From assembly GCA_025057645.1 (NCBI GenBank), contig JANXBJ010000009.1:32415-96414 (forward strand): a stretch of 64,000 bases of DNA. Direction: 5' to 3'. Shown here in pieces: positions 1 to 7,074 of this stretch (its first letter is position 1; every line of letters starts with the position of its first letter). Made by a program: the position numbers and the translations under genes. Below the pieces are notes generated by a model that was not told the DNA's origin, did not search any database, and was given only the letters and a program-made list of their open reading frames with translations. Source of the DNA: Anaerolineales bacterium (lineage in GTDB: Bacteria > Chloroflexota > Anaerolineae > Anaerolineales > UBA4823).

Positions 1-922
1 TTGTCTGATTGAAGGGGACGAAGACCAAAAAAGAGATTTTTCCATTTGTACCGGTTGTGCCGCTGCCGATCAGGTTGTTCTGGTTGTCGTATAGCTTAAA
101 AGTCCAGCCGGGAAGGTAGGGTTCCCCTTCGTCTTTGTCTCCGTCACCGTTTAAATCCTCGAATTTATAGACGCAGATTTCGGCGAGTTTGGCATTGCCG
201 AATTTTATCTCTTTCGTTTGGTCATAACCCAAAACGACCGACTGGCTGACCCCGGTTGTGGATAAATACCCGGATTGAACAGTTTCTGTAACGGTATACG
301 TACCGCTGGTCAAATTTCCAAAAGTCAGCGTGCCGGCATTGCTATCACTACCGCTCGTTGAATCACTGCCAATTTGGTTGCCACTGCTGTTATAGAGGGT
401 AAACGTCCAGCCGTTTAACCATCCCTCACCGCTATCTTTGCTTCCGTTGCCATTCTTGTCCTCGAATTTTCGGACGGTGATCTTGGAATACTTGGCGTTG
501 CCGAAATTTGCGGTCCAAGATTTTGATTGTTGTCCACCAGAGTATGTCCATTGCTGGCTGAGCGGGGTTGTGTTATACCAGCCGCTTTGCAGGGTCTCTG
601 TCAGGGTATAGGTACCGGTGCTGCAACTGGTCGAAAAAACTGCTTTCCCTTGCGAATTTGTCATCTTTGTTGCCGTAGTATTATTGGGGCGGGTTAGGGT
701 AAAGGTCCAGTCCTTTAGCGCACCCTCACCGTCATCTTGAATACCATCACCATCCTTGTCTTCGAATTTGAAAGCGGTAATCGTAAGGGTACATCCAGTG
801 TCTGTTTCAGCCTGAACGGGGCTTACCCACAGCGTTGCCAAGACAAACACCACAATCAGCGCAAACCCGATGATCTTCCGCAACGAGGGGCGCCCGGAGA
901 ATACAGAACTCTCTCCTCTCAT
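1..922 (-). CDS. Secreted SdrD/Cna-B-like repeat protein, partial (runs off the left edge)
   Basis: The frame is open for 307 codons to the window edge, so the protein is longer than seen. ATG at 922 is chosen because a strong Shine-Dalgarno AGGAGGTG lies at 928-935. Residues about 15-38 form a signal peptide with a likely cut after VQA. Three related modules follow, starting near residues 51, 151 and 252. Each opens with KFED-(N/D)G(D/N)G-x2-D-x-GE, a stretch rich in Asp that resembles a calcium-binding loop, and continues GW-x-F-x-L and later SGTYT-x-TET. This layout is typical of SdrD B-like or Cna-B beta-sandwich repeats in surface adhesins and stalk proteins. The anchor region lies outside the window. 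A c-di-GMP riboswitch precedes the gene, which suits a cell-surface attachment function (inference). Confidence 0.85.
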   Translation of the reverse strand, partial: MRGESSVFSGRPSLRKIIGFALIVVFVLATLWVSPVQAETDTGCTLTITAFKFEDKDGDGIQDDGEGALKDWTFTLTRPNNTTATKMTNSQGKAVFSTSCSTGTYTLTETLQSGWYNTTPLSQQWTYSGGQQSKSWTANFGNAKYSKITVRKFEDKNGNGSKDSGEGWLNGWTFTLYNSSGNQIGSDSTSGSDSNAGTLTFGNLTSGTYTVTETVQSGYLSTTGVSQSVVLGYDQTKEIKFGNAKLAEICVYKFEDLNGDGDKDEGEPYLPGWTFKLYDNQNNLIGSGTTGTNGKISFLVFVPFNQT

Positions 923-960
923 CGCAACACCTCCTAGTGGCTAAAATCAAATTGTGAGAT

Positions 961-1058
961 TCTCCTTTTCGGCAGCCAGACCGTCTGATCGTCCCCTTAA
1001 GACTCTTGGCTTTGCGTCCCCGTCTCGCGGCGGGTTTGCCTTTATCGGTCAGAGGAAA
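961..1058 (-). promoter_or_regulatory. c-di-GMP-I (GEMM-I) riboswitch
   Basis: Read on the minus strand, this leader carries the conserved GEMM-I elements in order. AAAGGCAAACC is at 1033-1043. A P2 stem is capped by a GCGA tetraloop. GGGACGCAAAGCC then leads into a P3 stem AGCCA/TGGCT, and the aptamer ends with CTGCCGAAA. The closing P1 stem can form between TTTCCT (1053-1058) and AGGAGA (961-966), with one G-U pair. This class binds cyclic di-GMP. It lies between a promoter (1083-1111) and the start codon at 922. I see no clear terminator between aptamer and gene, so control may be at translation or by P1 pairing; the sign of regulation is unknown. Confidence 0.92.
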
Positions 1059-1082
1059 TCCGGACTTATAAGGTCCGGTTTT

Positions 1083-1111
1083 ATAATAACAGGTCGACAC
1101 GCAAAAGGCAA
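1083..1111 (-). promoter_or_regulatory. Promoter of the riboswitch-controlled surface-protein gene
   Basis: On the minus strand a -35 hexamer TTGCCT (1106-1111) is separated by 17 bp from a -10 hexamer TATTAT (1083-1088). Transcription would start near 1076 and run through a 19-bp imperfect palindrome at 1060-1078 and then the riboswitch. Confidence 0.6.
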
Positions 1112-1165
1112 TAGGAAAAACGGACTATTTTTATCGCTTTTTATCGCTCGAATCGGACGGTGCCG

Positions 1166-2089
1166 CTAGCGTCTTCGCCCGACACAATCCAGTTGATGGA
1201 CGATTAGACTTAACTCTCCCCTTTGCAGTTGATCCCTTCGCGCCCCGAACCAGGCCTCGAGCCGGGATGGATCGATTGCGTTATGCCCTCTTAGGGCTTC
1301 TTCAACCATCTGGAGAAAGAACTGCAGAAAACGCTCCTCACCCGCAGGGTATTGCCCTTCGACAGAATGCACCACCCAATCCGAAGCCCCGGCGCGCAGC
1401 AGTGTTCCCCCGGCACGTTCAAGTGCGCGCAACAGGCGGCGGCCGCTCAAGGCCCCCGCCGAGGGTTTCTCTCCGGCCCTGCGCTCTTCCATGGTGCGAT
1501 GGTAGAACGAAAGGATGCCTTCGTCTAGGGTTTCCTCGATCGGAGGTTCGAGCAGCGTAAGCCCATCAAAGTTGAGAGTGAAGTAGAACAATCCATCCTT
1601 CTTTAAGCAACGCATCAGACCCGGAAGCGTCTCTTCCAAGTTCACTAGATCGAGAAAGGCGTGGGCAATGAGCAGGTCATACCGCTCTTGAGGAGCAGCC
1701 TCTTTCAACCATCGGCTCAACTCTGCGTCCACGAAATTGATGCGGATATCGCGGCTTCGGTCCGAAATTCTCAACCTCTGGCCCTCGCTCAGGGCCTCTA
1801 ACCCCATCGCACGCGCCCAGTTGCTTAACCGGCGACGCCCCTCTTCTAAGAAAGTCGCACAGGCGTCTAACGCAGTATAGTCAGCATACCGGAGAAAATC
1901 CCACTCTATCAGGCGGCGTACCATCGTGCCGATGCCGGCGCCGATTTCTAAAATCTGCCACGGCTGCTCGCAAGTCGCCGGGGGCATTGCGGTGACCAAA
2001 GTCTTCCACACCGCGCAATTGAGCGAACGATCATCGATCGACTTTTTGACCTCTAGATATTCGATAAAGGCCTGTTCGTCCAAGCGCAC
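1166..2089 (-). CDS. Class I SAM-dependent methyltransferase
   Basis: This 307-residue protein has the class I methyltransferase motif I (ILEIGAGIGTM, residues about 47-57) and a post-II acidic region (YTALDACATF) for binding S-adenosylmethionine. The methyl acceptor is not known. The start is GTG at 2089, with AGGGA just upstream. That Shine-Dalgarno overlaps the TAG stop of the preceding glycosyltransferase (stop at 2095-2097), so translation is probably coupled. It is the last gene of a trio with a pterin-synthase-like protein and a GT4 glycosyltransferase, which suggests it methylates the product of those two enzymes (inference). A C-terminal part of about 120 residues follows the methyltransferase core and I cannot assign it. 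Confidence 0.8.
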   Translation of the reverse strand: MRLDEQAFIEYLEVKKSIDDRSLNCAVWKTLVTAMPPATCEQPWQILEIGAGIGTMVRRLIEWDFLRYADYTALDACATFLEEGRRRLSNWARAMGLEALSEGQRLRISDRSRDIRINFVDAELSRWLKEAAPQERYDLLIAHAFLDLVNLEETLPGLMRCLKKDGLFYFTLNFDGLTLLEPPIEETLDEGILSFYHRTMEERRAGEKPSAGALSGRRLLRALERAGGTLLRAGASDWVVHSVEGQYPAGEERFLQFFLQMVEEALRGHNAIDPSRLEAWFGARRDQLQRGELSLIVHQLDCVGRRR

Positions 2090-2094
2090 TTTCC

Positions 2095-3186
2095 CTAGTT
2101 GAGAAGGCTCAACAAGAACCGGCGAATTTCGGCTGCGCTTTCTCCCCAGGTAGGATGCTGCTCGAAACGCTCCCGAGCTGCAATTCCCATTTGCGCCAAG
2201 CGTCTGCGGTCACTGTGCAATGCTCGCAATTGATCTGCCAAGGCAGCGACATCCCCCGGCTCGACCAGAAAGCCCTCCACTCCTTCGGAGATCAATTCCC
2301 TTGCCCCCCCGCAAGCAGAGCCGATAACCGCTAGACCGTAACGCATTCCGTCCAGGTAGGCAATCCCGAAACCCTCGTGACGTGACGGAATGACCATGAC
2401 ATGAGCCTGCCTCAGCAGGTTTTGCAGAGCGCTTTGCTCCACCGCTCCCCAGAATCGCACCCGAGCCTGCAGAGACCTCTTTGTCACCCATCGCCGCAGG
2501 GAGCGAGCGTAAGCGACATTCCGCCTCTCGTCACCGACAATATCCAGATGGAAAGGGAGGTCTCGCAGGCGGTCCAGGGCACAGAGCAGCCAGTGCACCC
2601 CTTTGCGCGGGATCAAATTGCCGACGAAGATCAAACGCAGCGAAGCACTCCTTTGAGCTCGTTTTTCGATTTCTTCTTTCTCGCACCCTCCCGAGAGGTG
2701 ATCCTTGCCCGGGTAAGCCACCACGCTCGGGATGGAGTGAGCGTTCTTGCGCCAAAGCAGCGCTTGCGCTGTGGAGAGGGTGCTTCGGCTATTGCAGATC
2801 AGGCCATCCAAGCTGTTCAGGAAGAAGCTCTCCAAAGTGCGATAAAGCCATTGCTTCTGCAGACTCTCCGCCTCGCTGCAGCGCAAATGGTGAACCAATC
2901 CACACAGGACAAAGCGGTTGCGGCGGCGCAGAAGCCAATTGATGCCCACTAGGGAGGGATGATTCAATTCGTCTTCGATCAAGAGCTCTACTTTCAGGTT
3001 GGAAAGTTTTCGCAATAGAGACAGGGAGAAGTTATCGCCGAGGTGGGCTACCTGATTGCGCCATGGAAGAGAGAGGACTTCGATTTGATCCCCTTGGGCC
3101 TGAAGGTACTCCACGATCTTGCGATCGTAAAGATACCCGCCGGTCTGCTGGGCTAGAGAACCGTAAATCACCAAGCCAAGGCGCAT
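2095..3186 (-). CDS. GT4-family glycosyltransferase
   Basis: A 363-residue GT-B fold glycosyltransferase. The C-terminal half has the usual family 4 signatures: VGNLIPRKG at about 188-196 and the acceptor/donor motif PSRHEGFGIAYLDGM around 267-281, where the second acidic residue is Asp rather than the common Glu. GT4 enzymes are retaining transferases that use nucleotide-sugar donors. Neither donor nor acceptor can be read from sequence. It lies 9 bp downstream of a 6-pyruvoyl-tetrahydropterin-synthase-like gene and abuts a methyltransferase. Glycosylation of a small metabolite, possibly a pterin, is therefore more likely than envelope polysaccharide synthesis (inference). Confidence 0.85.
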   Translation of the reverse strand: MRLGLVIYGSLAQQTGGYLYDRKIVEYLQAQGDQIEVLSLPWRNQVAHLGDNFSLSLLRKLSNLKVELLIEDELNHPSLVGINWLLRRRNRFVLCGLVHHLRCSEAESLQKQWLYRTLESFFLNSLDGLICNSRSTLSTAQALLWRKNAHSIPSVVAYPGKDHLSGGCEKEEIEKRAQRSASLRLIFVGNLIPRKGVHWLLCALDRLRDLPFHLDIVGDERRNVAYARSLRRWVTKRSLQARVRFWGAVEQSALQNLLRQAHVMVIPSRHEGFGIAYLDGMRYGLAVIGSACGGARELISEGVEGFLVEPGDVAALADQLRALHSDRRRLAQMGIAARERFEQHPTWGESAAEIRRFLLSLLN

Positions 3187-3195
3187 GGAGAGAAG

Positions 3196-3573
3196 TTACA
3201 CTTCTAAGGTGTAAGAGGCCCAGGCGATCTCGTTTTCCCAAAGCTTAACGGTAATTTGCTTCAAGTTGGGAAATTGCAAACGGACACATAGCGTCTCACA
3301 CAGCAGCCGAGCGAAGCGTTCCAAGCTGGGATTCAACCCGCGGAAAGGGGGCAGCTCGTTCAACGTGCGGTCACGATATTGCGCCACCGCTTCTTCCAAA
3401 GCTTGCTCTACGGCGACAATATCCACTAGATAGCCATGTTGGTCTAGCTCTTCTCCTTGGAGGAGAAGCTCTAAACGATAATGATGGGAGTGAAGCTGGT
3501 TCTCGGCGCCCCAATCGCCGCCGATCAAATAATGCTGAGCAATGAAGTCCCGTTCCACTCCGAGTTGATACAT
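3196..3573 (-). CDS. 6-pyruvoyl-tetrahydropterin synthase / QueD-like protein with Glu at the catalytic Cys position
   Basis: The 125-residue length and fold pattern match the PTPS/QueD (T-fold) family. The zinc ligands are visible as H14, H28 and H30 (LHSHHY). NPSLERFARLL near 81-91 matches the conserved Asn-Pro-Thr helix start. The residue four before the first His of the HxH pair is the catalytic Cys in QueD and PTPS; here it is Glu24. A Glu replacing this Cys is known in the PTPS-III group, which cleaves the dihydroneopterin side chain. This copy may therefore be a pterin lyase rather than a queuosine enzyme (inference). The start is ATG at 3573 behind GGAGGT. It is the first gene of the pterin/glycosyltransferase/methyltransferase trio. 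Confidence 0.8.
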   Translation of the reverse strand: MYQLGVERDFIAQHYLIGGDWGAENQLHSHHYRLELLLQGEELDQHGYLVDIVAVEQALEEAVAQYRDRTLNELPPFRGLNPSLERFARLLCETLCVRLQFPNLKQITVKLWENEIAWASYTLEV

Positions 3574-3659
3574 AAAAGACCTCCATCGGAAAACTTTTCC
3601 CTTGCCACCGAGAGTCTCTTGGAAGAGGAGGCTTAGGCTGGCTTAGACCCTGCTTAATT

Positions 3660-5072
3660 TTATCCAAGCCAAAGCAAAGGAATACCTAGCCACTCGCACA
3701 GAGTCTCGACTTCACGGCGGTAATCTCCAAAGGTGAGCACAAAGTGTTGGGTGGTGCCAACCTCAGCGCAGCGGCGTAAAAAGGCCTCCACCGTAGCGTC
3801 TAGACGCAGGATGATATGGGGATAGCCCTCAATGCGCGGTGCTCCACCCAAGCTGCTCCCCTGGGCAGCGATGGCTTGCCAACCGCCCGGGGTGCAGCGG
3901 ATTTGCAACAAGGTCACGCGTCCTTTCCTGACAACGAACTGCAGATGCGCTCCCTCGGTCGCATCGGTCTGAGCATACTCGTAATCCTGAGAGATCCACA
4001 GCGAGCCGGGATCGGCCAGTTGAGGGTTTTGTGGGCCAGCGTGTCCCCCGATGATCAGGTTCTCAGCTTCGTCCCAAACCCAAAACTCGGCAAAGAAGAC
4101 TCCTGCGCCGCTCAACCGCTGGAGGATAAAAAGCGCTGTGGCCGCCCCCAAGTCACCTTCCAGACCGATATGGATGTTTCGCTCCCACAGCAAAGGAGGA
4201 TACAGAGCCGGTCGTAACCCAAGACGCTGATGCGTTTCTTCAGCTATATCATTGAAGGAAAGCACATCGATTTTGCGCTTGAGCGCCAGGTGAGCCAGCC
4301 CCAGAGAAGCGCGCGCTGCTCGTCTCAGCGTTGGCTCCGAGACTCCTCGAATGGGAATATTTTGACGCAAGTAGGTGAGAAACTGCTCAACCTCAGTTTC
4401 TTCGACGGCCTCGGCAGCTTCGGTAAGCTGATAGACGGAAAGGGCTTCCACTTGAGGGCCGATCTCGTGGAGCAGGCGAAATTCATCGACAAACGTGCTC
4501 TGCATTTGCTCATTGCGGTAGGGCAAAAGGCCGAACCGCGCCTTCCGCAAACCCTGGTACACCCCGACCACTCGGGCGAACTGGCTCAGCTCCGCCAGCA
4601 CTCTTTCCTGAGTAGGCGAACCATAGGTGAAAAAGAAGGCTTTCTTGAGGTTGCGCAGAGTGCCAAGCCCTTCAAACGTGCCAACCCACCCCGAGCCACG
4701 CAAAACTTCTAGGAAGGAAAGGGAGAGAGGCAGCTTCTGCCAAGGCTGAAAACACCAAATGGCTAGGGGACGGTTGCCCAAAGCGGAAAGGAAGGGTGCC
4801 AGATAGTAATCTTCAGCCCAGACCTGAAAGACCAGAATCACCCCTTCAACCTCGCTGTTGCGCAACTGCCGGCAAGCCGCTTCAAGGCTTTCCTGCGAGT
4901 TCACCGTCCAAATCTGGCTGAGGTTCACACAAGTCCCTAGAGCATTGCGGATCTGATTTGCATCTGCTTCTACCGCTTCTCCGAGGGCCGGCAGAGCGAC
5001 AACCGAGTCAAACCATTCTGCACGCAGGAGTACTAAGCCAAGTGGAGCATTGGAACAGGAGACCCGACTCAT
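3660..5072 (-). CDS. L-fucose/L-arabinose isomerase-like protein
   Basis: The 470-residue product matches the FucI/AraA-type sugar isomerase superfamily in overall layout. An N-terminal nucleotide-fold-like region contains EGVILVFQVWAEDYYLAPFL-type strands. The central region contains the motif FWVWDEAENLIIGGHAGPQN, and the C-terminal barrel ends in FVLTFGDYRREVETLCEWLG. Members convert aldoses to ketoses with a divalent metal, but many distant members are uncharacterised, so the substrate is open. ATG at 5072 is preferred over a TTG 12 bases upstream, because GAGG lies six bases before it. It follows the CUT1 importer genes, so it probably acts on the imported sugar or its derivative. Confidence 0.7.
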   Translation of the reverse strand: MSRVSCSNAPLGLVLLRAEWFDSVVALPALGEAVEADANQIRNALGTCVNLSQIWTVNSQESLEAACRQLRNSEVEGVILVFQVWAEDYYLAPFLSALGNRPLAIWCFQPWQKLPLSLSFLEVLRGSGWVGTFEGLGTLRNLKKAFFFTYGSPTQERVLAELSQFARVVGVYQGLRKARFGLLPYRNEQMQSTFVDEFRLLHEIGPQVEALSVYQLTEAAEAVEETEVEQFLTYLRQNIPIRGVSEPTLRRAARASLGLAHLALKRKIDVLSFNDIAEETHQRLGLRPALYPPLLWERNIHIGLEGDLGAATALFILQRLSGAGVFFAEFWVWDEAENLIIGGHAGPQNPQLADPGSLWISQDYEYAQTDATEGAHLQFVVRKGRVTLLQIRCTPGGWQAIAAQGSSLGGAPRIEGYPHIILRLDATVEAFLRRCAEVGTTQHFVLTFGDYRREVETLCEWLGIPLLWLG

Positions 5073-5230
5073 TGTTAGCCTCAACCGACGAGAAAAATCT
5101 TCCTGAGATGGATGCTCTCACACACTCCCAAAACCGATCTTAGCAAGACCTTTAGGGCTTAGGATACTTGACTCCATCGTTCAGCTTACATCCAAAGCTT
5201 GGCTTAAAACCAAAGGGCTTGACCGATGAA

Positions 5231-6064
5231 TCACTTAATTGCCCCGCGCGAGAGGCCGCGCACCAGATAGCGCTGAGCCAACAAGGCAAAGGCTAAAACC
5301 GGGACCAACACCATTGAGCCAGAGGCAGCAATGCGGCCCCAAAGAATAGCTCGATTAGTCATAAAACTGGTGATCGTCACCGGCAAAGTGCGCGCTTCTC
5401 GACCAGTTAGGATCACCGCATAGAGAAACTCATTCCAACAATATAAAAAGGCGAGAATAGCCGTGGCAGCTAATCCCGGGGCCACCAGAGGCAAGCTGAT
5501 CCTAACCAGCGCCCCTAATCGTGTGCATCCGTCGATCATGGCCGCCTCCTCCAGCTCGACCGGCACATCATCAAAGAAACCGATCATCATCCACAGAGCC
5601 AGAGGAATGGTGAAAGTCAAGTAAGAAATGATCAATGCCCAACGGGTATCTAGAAGCCTCAGGCCGTTGAACAAAACGTAAAGAGGCACAATAATGGTGA
5701 TGGGCGGTAACATCTGCGGCACCAGCGCGCTCATGCGCAACCAGAATGCGCCGCGAAAGCGAAAGCGCGAAAACCCGTAAGCGGCTAGGCCTCCCAGGAG
5801 CAAAGCGATGGCCGTCGTGCTCAGGGCTACCACTAAACTGTTGAGGAAATATTTCTCAAACTGCCCACCGGCAAGCACCTCACGATAATTCTGCAAGGTA
5901 GGCTCGAAGACCCACACCGGCGGCAAAGTGAAAGTAAGGTTGGGGTCCTTGAAAGAGGTGATGAATAAATACACCAAAGGCGCCAAAGAAAGGATCACGG
6001 CCAGCATGACTAGCACATAAATGCCAATGCGGGTGAGGTAACGCAGCAAACGGTAAGGCGACAT
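5231..6064 (-). CDS. CUT1-type sugar ABC transporter permease (MalG-like)
   Basis: This is a 277-residue inner-membrane protein with about six predicted transmembrane segments and the permease EAA loop (EEAAMIDGCTRLGALVRISL, near residue 180) that contacts the ATPase. The length and a final segment ending in RGLSRGAIK are typical of MalG/LacG-type subunits. It follows the MalF-like gene by 16 bp and pairs with it. No ATPase gene is present in this operon. As in many such clusters, a shared MsiK/UgpC-type ATPase elsewhere would have to power it (inference). AGGAGGTG lies ten bases before the ATG. Confidence 0.93.
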   Translation of the reverse strand: MSPYRLLRYLTRIGIYVLVMLAVILSLAPLVYLFITSFKDPNLTFTLPPVWVFEPTLQNYREVLAGGQFEKYFLNSLVVALSTTAIALLLGGLAAYGFSRFRFRGAFWLRMSALVPQMLPPITIIVPLYVLFNGLRLLDTRWALIISYLTFTIPLALWMMIGFFDDVPVELEEAAMIDGCTRLGALVRISLPLVAPGLAATAILAFLYCWNEFLYAVILTGREARTLPVTITSFMTNRAILWGRIAASGSMVLVPVLAFALLAQRYLVRGLSRGAIK

Positions 6065-6080
6065 TCCTTATGCCCACCTC

Positions 6081-6998
6081 CTAGTAGACCGTCTCAGCTC
6101 TGCCGATCGCCCGAGCCATGAGAGCGGCAATGGCCAGCATGATCAGGATCATAACATAGGAGGCCGCCGAGGCAAAACCGAGATTGAACGATTGAAATCC
6201 ATAGCGATAGATATAAATGCTGACCGTTTCGGTGGCTCGGGCTGGTCCTCCTGCAGTGAGCAAGTAGACTACATCAAAAATACGAAAAGTGTCGATCAAG
6301 CGCCAGAGCAAAGCGACCAGAATGGTCTGGCGCAGCAGAGGCAAAGTGAGGTAGAAAAACGTCTGTATTGAGTTTGCGCCGTCAATCCGAGCGGCTTCGA
6401 AAGGCTCTTCGGGAAGGGATTGTAGGCCAGCCAGCAACATCAAGGCAACAAAGGAAGTCGTGTTCCAAACGTCTACTACGATCACCGACCAAAGAGCGAT
6501 CTTGGGCGAGCTCAACCATTCCACGGAGGCAAAACCCAGTTGGTTCAGATAATAGTTGACGATTCCAAACTCATAGTTGAACAGCAGCCGCCAAGTCAGG
6601 CCGATCACTACATTAGTGCACATCATCGGCAACAGGATCAGGGAACGGATAAGTCCTTTGGCCTTGAGATCGTGATTGAGTAGTAAGGCTAGTCCCATAC
6701 CGAGGACGAACTCGATGGCGACTGCTAGGAAGACAAAGGTGAAAGTGATACGCAGCGAGTTCCAGAATTCAGGACTGCTAAAGAGCTGCTGATAATTCTC
6801 AAGACCGATAAAGGGAATTCCCTGCTTGAAAGTGCGCAGTGTCCAGCGATGAAAGCTCAGCCACAGGGAATAGGCCAATGGATAGACAAGAATAATTGTC
6901 ATAACTAAGAAAGAGGGGGCAATGTAGAAGCCGGGCTCAACCCGGCGGAGGAACTTGCGGAGGGTTAGTGAACGTAAGGGTTGAGAAACCGGGAGCAT
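6081..6998 (-). CDS. CUT1-type sugar ABC transporter permease (MalF-like)
   Basis: A 305-residue membrane protein with an N-terminal cytoplasmic tail, about six transmembrane helices and an EAA loop (EAARIDGANSIQTFFYLTLP, around 203-222). It forms the heterodimeric channel with the MalG-like protein encoded 16 bp downstream. It lies 76 bp after the substrate-binding-protein gene, with a strong stem-loop in between that could lower expression relative to the binding protein. The carbohydrate specificity cannot be deduced from the permease. Confidence 0.93.
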   Translation of the reverse strand: MLPVSQPLRSLTLRKFLRRVEPGFYIAPSFLVMTIILVYPLAYSLWLSFHRWTLRTFKQGIPFIGLENYQQLFSSPEFWNSLRITFTFVFLAVAIEFVLGMGLALLLNHDLKAKGLIRSLILLPMMCTNVVIGLTWRLLFNYEFGIVNYYLNQLGFASVEWLSSPKIALWSVIVVDVWNTTSFVALMLLAGLQSLPEEPFEAARIDGANSIQTFFYLTLPLLRQTILVALLWRLIDTFRIFDVVYLLTAGGPARATETVSIYIYRYGFQSFNLGFASAASYVMILIMLAIAALMARAIGRAETVY

Positions 6999-7020
6999 GG
7001 CGAAGTATTCCGAGGGGAGT

Positions 7021-7054
7021 GGGGGCTAGACGGGTGGAAAATCCGTCAGCCCCC
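7021..7054 (-). terminator. Stem-loop between binding-protein and permease genes (attenuator-like)
   Basis: GGGGGCT (7021-7027) pairs with AGCCCCC (7048-7054), and GACGG (7029-7033) pairs with CCGTC (7043-7047), with one bulged base. It lies 21-54 bases after the substrate-binding-protein stop. No T-run follows on the minus strand, so it is more likely a partial terminator or mRNA 3'-end stabiliser than a full terminator. Confidence 0.6.
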
Positions 7055-7074
7055 CTCAAAGCCGGGAAGGAATT

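Noticed and set aside
1060-1078. Palindrome read as a plus-strand terminator (hairpin then TTTTAT)
   Set aside because: No plus-strand gene lies upstream. It falls in the 5' leader of the minus-strand transcript, just before the riboswitch, so it is more likely part of that leader.
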